A DNA stretch of 64,000 nucleotides. Origin: Peribacillus frigoritolerans_B (GTDB taxonomy: Bacteria; Bacillota; Bacilli; Bacillales; DSM-1321). The translations under genes and the position numbers were made by a program. Under the pieces are notes generated by a model. The model had not been told where the DNA came from, made no database searches, and was given only the letters and a program-made list of their open reading frames with translations. Positions 58,994 to 64,000 of the stretch are shown piece after piece (the first letter of the stretch is position 1; the number at the start of each line of letters is the position of its first letter). Location of the stretch: NCBI RefSeq assembly GCF_044762665.1, contig NZ_JBIWES010000007.1:62001-126000 (forward strand), read 5' to 3'.

Positions 58994-59889
58994 TTGAAAT
59001 AAAACAGGTGAGTAAATTATATGAAGGAAAAGAAGCGATCAAAAACGTCACCTTGGTCATCCAAAAAGGCTCCATATTCGGGTTATTAGGTTCAAATGGG
59101 GCGGGGAAAACGACTCTATTAAAAATGCTTTCAGGCAATTTGATACAGGATGCAGGTGAAGTTCTTATTGATGGATCATATGTGTTTGAAAACCGTGAAG
59201 TGAAAAATCGTTGCTTCTTCCTTCCTGATACGCCTTATTTCCTGGCTAACTATACGATCATGCAAATGGCAGGTTTTTATAGCCAGATTTATAGTGAGTG
59301 GAATCAAGAACGTTTTTATCAATTACATGAAGTATTCCCGATACCCGTCCAAAATAAAATACATAAACTATCGAAGGGGATGCAGAGACAGGTTGCTTTT
59401 TGGCTAGCACTCTCGACGATGCCGGAAGTTCTAATATTGGATGAACCGTTTGATGGATTAGATCCGGTCATGCGAAAAAATGTGAGACAGTTGTTGATTC
59501 AGGATGTATCGGAAAGGAATATGACGATTTTACTATCGTCCCATAATCTCCGGGAAATTGAAGATTTAGCCGATCATGTAGGGATTTTGCATAAGGGTGA
59601 GCTTGTTATCCAAAAGGTCTTGAATGACTTAAAAGCTGATGTACATAAAGTGCAAATTGCCTTTAAACATAAAATTCCCCACGGTTTATACCGCGGAATT
59701 CAAATTCTTAACAAGGAAAGGCGCGGCAGCGTGATCGTTTGTATCGTTAAAGGTAAAGAATCCATGATTAAATCGCATTTTAATCAGTTTCAGCCAGAAA
59801 TATTAGATATTCTCCCCCTTACTCTAGAGGAGATATTCATTTATGAAATGGGGGATATCGGTTATGTCATCCAGAATAACCTGGTTTAA
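58990..59889 (+). CDS. ABC transporter ATP-binding protein (YtrB-like)
   Basis: 299 residues. Walker A GSNGAGKTT, Q loop FLPDTPYFLANYT, signature KLSKGMQRQVAFWLALS, Walker B VLILDEPFDGLDPV and switch histidine LSSHNLREIEDLADH. The last 75 residues are a C-terminal extension common in YtrB/BcrA-type ATPases. Partners the membrane protein encoded next (26-base overlap). Confidence 0.92.
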   Translation: MIEIKQVSKLYEGKEAIKNVTLVIQKGSIFGLLGSNGAGKTTLLKMLSGNLIQDAGEVLIDGSYVFENREVKNRCFFLPDTPYFLANYTIMQMAGFYSQIYSEWNQERFYQLHEVFPIPVQNKIHKLSKGMQRQVAFWLALSTMPEVLILDEPFDGLDPVMRKNVRQLLIQDVSERNMTILLSSHNLREIEDLADHVGILHKGELVIQKVLNDLKADVHKVQIAFKHKIPHGLYRGIQILNKERRGSVIVCIVKGKESMIKSHFNQFQPEILDILPLTLEEIFIYEMGDIGYVIQNNLV

Positions 59890-61831
59890 TAGGGAACTGA
59901 TTATCTATATTTTCAGAAGCACTGGCTGGATTGGTTTCCTATATCTCGTAGGCCTCATATTTGCGCTGCCTCTGGAAATGTTAGCGATTATCTTGAATGA
60001 GAACAATGAATATGTGGAATTCGAAAACCTTTTTTCCTGTCAGCGGATGATACAGTTTGTCTTGGTCATCGTAATTCCAGTATTACTTGCCATCTTCCTT
60101 TTTCGGTTTTTACAAATGAAACAAGCTTCAGACTTCATTCATAGTTTACCGATTACCAGACGCAGCATCTACGTTCATATGATTGGAACGGGAATTGGCT
60201 TCATGGGTTTACCGATTTTACTTACAGGTTCAATATTGATATTATTTCACTCGGCAATTGATATAGAAAGGCTATATACCATGCCGGATATATGGTCTTG
60301 GATGGGGACTACATTTATTTTGGAAGCTTTGATCTTTTCTGTTGCCGTTTTAATTGGAATGGTTACGGGATTATCAGCCTTTCAAGGAGTGCTGACCTAT
60401 ATTTTTCTTACTTTGCCGGTGGGGCTTTTTGTTTTGTTTGCAGCCAATGTGAAATTTTTGATAGCAGGATTTTCTGCAGATTATTATCTAAGTGCCAATA
60501 TGAATGGCATCTCCCCATTATTAGCAGCAACGGAGTTGGAGAAAATCACTTTCTTCTCTATTAATATATTAATTTATAGTATATTAACCTTTCTTTTTCT
60601 TATCAGCTCTCTATTTCTCTATGAGAGGAGAAAGCTGGAACATGTGTCGCAGGCATTTGTTTACCCGAAGATTAAGCCAGTGTTTAAATTCGGCCTGACA
60701 TTATGCATGATGCTGTTTACAGGGCTTTATTTTAGCGAAACGACGGGCGAACCTGGGTGGATTTTCTTCGGATATACCGTTGGTTCTTTGCTTGGATATT
60801 ATTTAGGGGAAATCGTCCTGCAAAAGACTTGGCGAATACGGGTCAACCTGAAAGGTTATGTAGCATTTATGGTGGCTGTCATTGTGCTGGCACTCATTAT
60901 AAAAATAGATCCCCTTCAGTATAAGACCAAGATTCCTGATGAAAAGATGATTAGCCAAATTTATATTGGTGATTCTCCTTTATTTTTTGAAGACGATGAC
61001 ACGTCGAATAATGCTTCCAATTATCTTAAAGAGAAGGAAAATATAGAAGCGGTCAGGTTATTGCATCAGGAAATTATCGATAAGGGTAAAAAGGTTTCCA
61101 TTGGTGAATTGAATGATGGGCAATCCGTATTTCTGATGTATGAACTCAAGAATGGAAAACGGTTGGCAAGAGAGTATCATTTGCAGAATTACGACTCATA
61201 CATGCCACTATTGGCAAGAATTTATGAGTCGAATGAATATAAAAAAATGGTTAATCAGTTATTGAATGTTTCCGCTGAAGACGTTACTAAAATCAAGATA
61301 ACGGCGAGCGGCCAAGTGGACAAATCAATTACGATCACGGACGGTCAACAGCTGGAAGCTGCTGTAAAGGCATTGTCGGAGGATCTGAATAATCAATCAT
61401 TCGCGCAAATGACTTCTTCTTTTGGTGATTATGCCTCTATCGACATTCTTTTGAGTAATAACAAAACCATTTATATGAATTGGGACTCTTCATATACTCA
61501 GTTTTCAAAATGGATGGAAAGTACCGGACAATCGGAACAAGCGCGGTTAATGGCTGATGATATCTCTTATATCCTGGTTGCGAAGACCGACTCGGAAATT
61601 TATCATTCGAATTCTGAAAGTGAACTCGCACAGCAGATTGAACAACAGCCAAATCGCTTGAAAATCAAGACCGTTTCCGAAATCGAGGCAGCCATTGATA
61701 ATGCCCAGATCGATTGGGGCGGAGAGTATTCAGCTGCCTTTTATTATAAAGAAAGCAGAGATGTGGACATCAAGAGTTTTTCTGGCGAATATGTTCCCGG
61801 TTTCATTTTGGATCATTTTAATGAAAAATAA
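59864..61831 (+). CDS. ABC transporter membrane protein with large C-terminal domain
   Basis: 655 residues from ATG 59864 (GGGGGAT upstream; overlaps the ATPase gene). Six to eight membrane helices occupy about 1-370, beginning IIYIFRSTGWIGFLYLVGLIFALPLEML with FIHSLPITRRSIYVH as the coupling loop; the remaining 285 residues form a soluble, probably external domain of the DUF6449-like type with several short repeats (SAEDVTKIKITASGQVDKS). Likely exports or detects an envelope-active compound with its partner ATPase. Substrate unknown. Confidence 0.8.
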   Translation: MSSRITWFNRELIIYIFRSTGWIGFLYLVGLIFALPLEMLAIILNENNEYVEFENLFSCQRMIQFVLVIVIPVLLAIFLFRFLQMKQASDFIHSLPITRRSIYVHMIGTGIGFMGLPILLTGSILILFHSAIDIERLYTMPDIWSWMGTTFILEALIFSVAVLIGMVTGLSAFQGVLTYIFLTLPVGLFVLFAANVKFLIAGFSADYYLSANMNGISPLLAATELEKITFFSINILIYSILTFLFLISSLFLYERRKLEHVSQAFVYPKIKPVFKFGLTLCMMLFTGLYFSETTGEPGWIFFGYTVGSLLGYYLGEIVLQKTWRIRVNLKGYVAFMVAVIVLALIIKIDPLQYKTKIPDEKMISQIYIGDSPLFFEDDDTSNNASNYLKEKENIEAVRLLHQEIIDKGKKVSIGELNDGQSVFLMYELKNGKRLAREYHLQNYDSYMPLLARIYESNEYKKMVNQLLNVSAEDVTKIKITASGQVDKSITITDGQQLEAAVKALSEDLNNQSFAQMTSSFGDYASIDILLSNNKTIYMNWDSSYTQFSKWMESTGQSEQARLMADDISYILVAKTDSEIYHSNSESELAQQIEQQPNRLKIKTVSEIEAAIDNAQIDWGGEYSAAFYYKESRDVDIKSFSGEYVPGFILDHFNEK

Positions 61832-61860
61832 CGTGAATATCTCGTATGTACACATAACGG

Positions 61861-61894
61861 AAAGGATGCCGCCCAATATGGGAGGCATCCTTTT
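61861..61894. terminator. Bidirectional terminator between the ABC operon and csp
   Basis: AAAGGATGCC-GCCC / GGG-A-GGCATCCTTTT. Confidence 0.85.
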
Positions 61895-61929
61895 GCATGG
61901 CCTATCAATTATGTTTGTGTATCTATGCT

Positions 61930-62133
61930 TTAGAGTTTTACGACGTTTTTAGCTTGAGGTCCGCGGTTTCCTTCTTCGATCTCAAATTCAACCTCTTGAC
62001 CTTCATCAAGGCTCTTGAAACCTTCTCCTTGAATGGCGGAAAAATGTACGAAAACATCATCTTCGTTTGGTACTTCGATGAAACCAAATCCTTTGTCACT
62101 ATTGAACCATTTCACTTTACCTGTTACTGTCAT
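61930..62133 (-). CDS. Cold-shock protein
   Basis: 67 residues. MTVTGKVKWFNSDKG, RNP1 KGFGFI and RNP2 VFVHF, complete OB-fold. Diverges from the csp at 22538 (about 70 percent alike by eye), so the two are paralogues. TAGGAGGATT precedes ATG. The following minus-strand gap (62134-62580) could contain its long leader. Confidence 0.95.
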   Translation of the reverse strand: MTVTGKVKWFNSDKGFGFIEVPNEDDVFVHFSAIQGEGFKSLDEGQEVEFEIEEGNRGPQAKNVVKL

Positions 62134-62580
62134 TCGATGAATCCTCCTAAAAAGTTAAAAAATATTAATGGTGATGATTTTACCTAGATGGAAAAATCAA
62201 TTTCACACATTATCCAGCACCCTCATTCAAGTTAAAATTATCATACGATGATGCTTGATAATATGTGAAAGCCTACAGGAAAAATTAACCCACTAACCTC
62301 GGAGCAATTTCCAGTTTTTCAGTATATACCCACCTTTATAAAGGATAAAACAAATGGAAGTAATTTATACATTCCCATTTGGGGAAAATAATATTAGACA
62401 GGTTTTATACGGGGAAATATAACGGTATTGTCGCGCAGGATTTTCCTGGATTGAAAATTGACGCGGATGCCATGTCCAATACGAAATGCCTTTATGGTTG
62501 AAATCAGGGAAACAATTTGGCATTGAAGTTTTTCACGAAAATAATCGGGTATAGGATTAGAAAGAAAGGACTGATGAAAA
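62134..62580. other. Gap upstream of the csp gene
   Basis: About 450 bp. Holds the csp leader/promoter (minus strand). On the plus strand, broken frames only. Nothing else recognised. Confidence 0.3.
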
Positions 62581-62694
62581 ATGAAGAAATTATTAAAAAG
62601 GGCTCTCATTTTTGCTGCTCCAATCATATTCAAGGAAGTAAAAAAACGCTGGAAGAACAAGCGGAATCAAAAATCGATTAAAACTGCAAGGTAA
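62581..62694 (+). CDS. Possible 37-residue basic peptide
   Basis: ATG 62581 to TAA 62692-62694: a basic N-terminus with a short hydrophobic stretch (LLKRALIFAAPIIFKEVKK) and a very basic tail. AAAGGA lies about 13 bases upstream. A different, overlapping frame starting at 62572 is also open for 35 codons. Not recognised; weak. Confidence 0.35.
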   Translation: MKKLLKRALIFAAPIIFKEVKKRWKNKRNQKSIKTAR

Positions 62695-62743
62695 ATAAAT
62701 AAACCATGAATAAATGAACGGTAATCATATGGATTAAGATAGG

Positions 62744-62770
62744 GGGCGCTGATTAAGCGTCTTTTGTTTT
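62744..62770 (+). terminator. Weak hairpin with T-rich tail
   Basis: GGCGCT / AGCGTC with one G-U, then TTTTGTTTT, 50 bases after the small peptide frame. Confidence 0.5.
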
Positions 62771-63029
62771 GCCATCTGAACAAATCCCCTAATGGGTGAT
62801 TCATTCACCTCTACATCTTTCCTTCATATCGTGTTAAAATAGAAAGGTTGATTGAAATGAATGCTGAGTAGCCAATGCTTAAGCCTTATGATATATTTCT
62901 TCTTACATATATTGTGTATGATCAGGATTTTTGCATACAAAGAAAGGTTGCCATTCCAATGTAAAAAATACAGTAAAAACCTCCTATAAATTTTTTTATT
63001 GATGACTCCAATAATGAAAGGAACATATT
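62771..63029 (+). other. Upstream region of prfC
   Basis: No gene. AAAGGAACATATT forms the prfC ribosome site. No clear promoter assigned. Confidence 0.3.
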
Positions 63030-64000
63030 ATGACTAATTTAAAAGACGAGGTTCAATCCCGACGGACCTTCGCAATCATCTCTCACCCGGATGCTGGGAA
63101 AACGACTTTGACAGAAAAATTATTGCTGTTTGGCGGCGCGATCCGCGATGCCGGAACAGTTAAAGCTAGAAAAACAGGGAAGTATGCAACCAGTGACTGG
63201 ATGGAAATTGAAAAGCAACGGGGAATTTCCGTTACATCTTCAGTCATGCAATTCGATTATGAAGATTTCCGTGTCAATATTCTAGATACACCAGGCCACC
63301 AAGATTTCAGTGAAGACACATATCGTACACTGATGGCAGTTGATAGTGCCGTGATGATCATCGACTCGGCAAAAGGTATCGAGGATCAAACGGTTAAATT
63401 ATTCAAAGTATGCCGGATGAGGGGTATACCGATTTTCACTTTTATCAATAAAATGGACCGACAAGGTAAAACGCCGCTAGAATTGCTTGCCGAACTTGAA
63501 GAGGTATTAGGTATAGAAACATATCCAATGAACTGGCCGATTGGGATGGGAAAAGACTTCGTGGGCATTTACGACAGGTTCAATAATCGGATTGAACAGT
63601 TCAAAACTGAAGGGGAAGAGCGTTTCCTTCCGTTGAATGAAGATGGTGAACTCGAAGTCGATCATAAACTTAAGGATTCCCAGTTATATGAACAAACTTT
63701 GGAAGAAATCATGCTGTTGACGGAAGCGGGTAACCAATTCTCTGAAGAAAACATTGCGAATGGAAAACTTAGTCCTGTATTTTTCGGAAGTGCGTTAACG
63801 ACATTCGGTGTTCAGACGTTTTTGGATGCTTATCTGAAATTTGCACCAGCTCCACAAGCAAGGATGACAACGTCAGGTGAAATGGATCCTGTCAGTAATG
63901 ATTTTTCCGGTTTCATTTTCAAGATCCAGGCGAATATGAACCCAAAACACCGTGACCGAATCGCTTTCCTTCGCATTTGCTCTGGGAAATTCGAGCGTGG
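63030..64000 (+). CDS. prfC: Peptide chain release factor 3, 5' part
   Basis: 323 codons, cut off by the window edge. Translational GTPase: G1 SHPDAGKTT, switch 1 with RKTGKYATSDWMEIEKQRGISVTSSVMQF (the RF3-specific run before the G2 threonine), G3 DTPGHQDFSEDTYR, G4 NKMDRQGK and G5 region PVFFGSALTTFGVQ. RF3 removes RF1/RF2 from the ribosome after peptide release. ATG 63030 follows AAAGGAA. Confidence 0.95.
   Translation, partial: MTNLKDEVQSRRTFAIISHPDAGKTTLTEKLLLFGGAIRDAGTVKARKTGKYATSDWMEIEKQRGISVTSSVMQFDYEDFRVNILDTPGHQDFSEDTYRTLMAVDSAVMIIDSAKGIEDQTVKLFKVCRMRGIPIFTFINKMDRQGKTPLELLAELEEVLGIETYPMNWPIGMGKDFVGIYDRFNNRIEQFKTEGEERFLPLNEDGELEVDHKLKDSQLYEQTLEEIMLLTEAGNQFSEENIANGKLSPVFFGSALTTFGVQTFLDAYLKFAPAPQARMTTSGEMDPVSNDFSGFIFKIQANMNPKHRDRIAFLRICSGKFER

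Overview
The window looks like a chromosomal segment of a low-to-moderate GC, endospore-forming member of the Bacillaceae. Signs are strong Shine-Dalgarno sites with frequent GTG/TTG starts, dense intrinsic terminators, SAM-I and TPP riboswitches, a Spo0E-type phosphatase, a CwlO-type wall hydrolase with a WalR-era long leader, YezD/YxcD/FbpA-type small proteins and a MifM-YidC2 pair. The kynurenine operon plus cyanophycin genes point towards the Peribacillus (former Bacillus simplex) group, but that placement is an inference.

Left part (1-16.8 kb): the 3' end of a GH1 glucosidase, a dispersed repeat element sitting between two copies of that gene's terminator, a SulP anion transporter, a MerR regulator, and a tryptophan-degradation operon (type B esterase, kynU, amino-acid permease, kynA, kynB broken by an in-frame stop, and a NadD-like adenylyltransferase with an altered nucleotide-binding motif). 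Next is a sulfate/thiosulfate ABC operon (binding lipoprotein, cysT, cysW, cysA) behind a promoter-proximal hairpin that looks like an attenuator, then cwlO and a two-gene membrane protein/YxcD unit.

Middle part (16.9-41.7 kb): aldose epimerase-like protein, an APC antiporter, a possible regulated leader RNA before yezD, a second copy of the repeat element, a beta-lactamase-fold hydrolase, a DUF218 protein and a cold-shock gene. An AT-rich insert (about 23.1-27.8 kb) carries a sunset-domain membrane protein, a large repetitive secreted protein and a deleted, stop-interrupted integrase. It is followed by ampS, dhaS, niaP and the TPP-riboswitch-controlled tenA-thiW-thiD-thiM-thiE operon (minus strand). 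Divergent from the TPP riboswitch is a SAM-I riboswitch with a terminator but no sulfur gene after it; the next gene, an FbpA-like protein, has its own promoter. Small genes (spo0E-like, GNAT, GDSL hydrolase, ABC fragment, DinB, cwlK, thioesterase, Bax-inhibitor protein) fill the rest.

Right part (42-64 kb): an oligopeptide ABC operon (two ATPases, two permeases, binding lipoprotein) with two small proteins after it, an M42 aminopeptidase, a stress flavin-type protein, a cyanophycinase/cyanophycin synthetase pair, yidC2 preceded by a mifM-like arrest peptide whose last codons can sequester the yidC2 ribosome site, a proline-rich protein, a GDPD, a UMF1 transporter, ohr, a YtrA-type GntR/ABC operon with a perfect inverted repeat at its promoter, a second cold-shock gene and the 5' part of prfC running off the window.

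The least explained structure is the repeat element: in both complete copies, and in one remnant, its right end (TTGTCTACAAACT) abuts a gene's intrinsic terminator hairpin. In the two complete copies the hairpin is also present on the other side, so the element seems to target, duplicate and preserve terminators.
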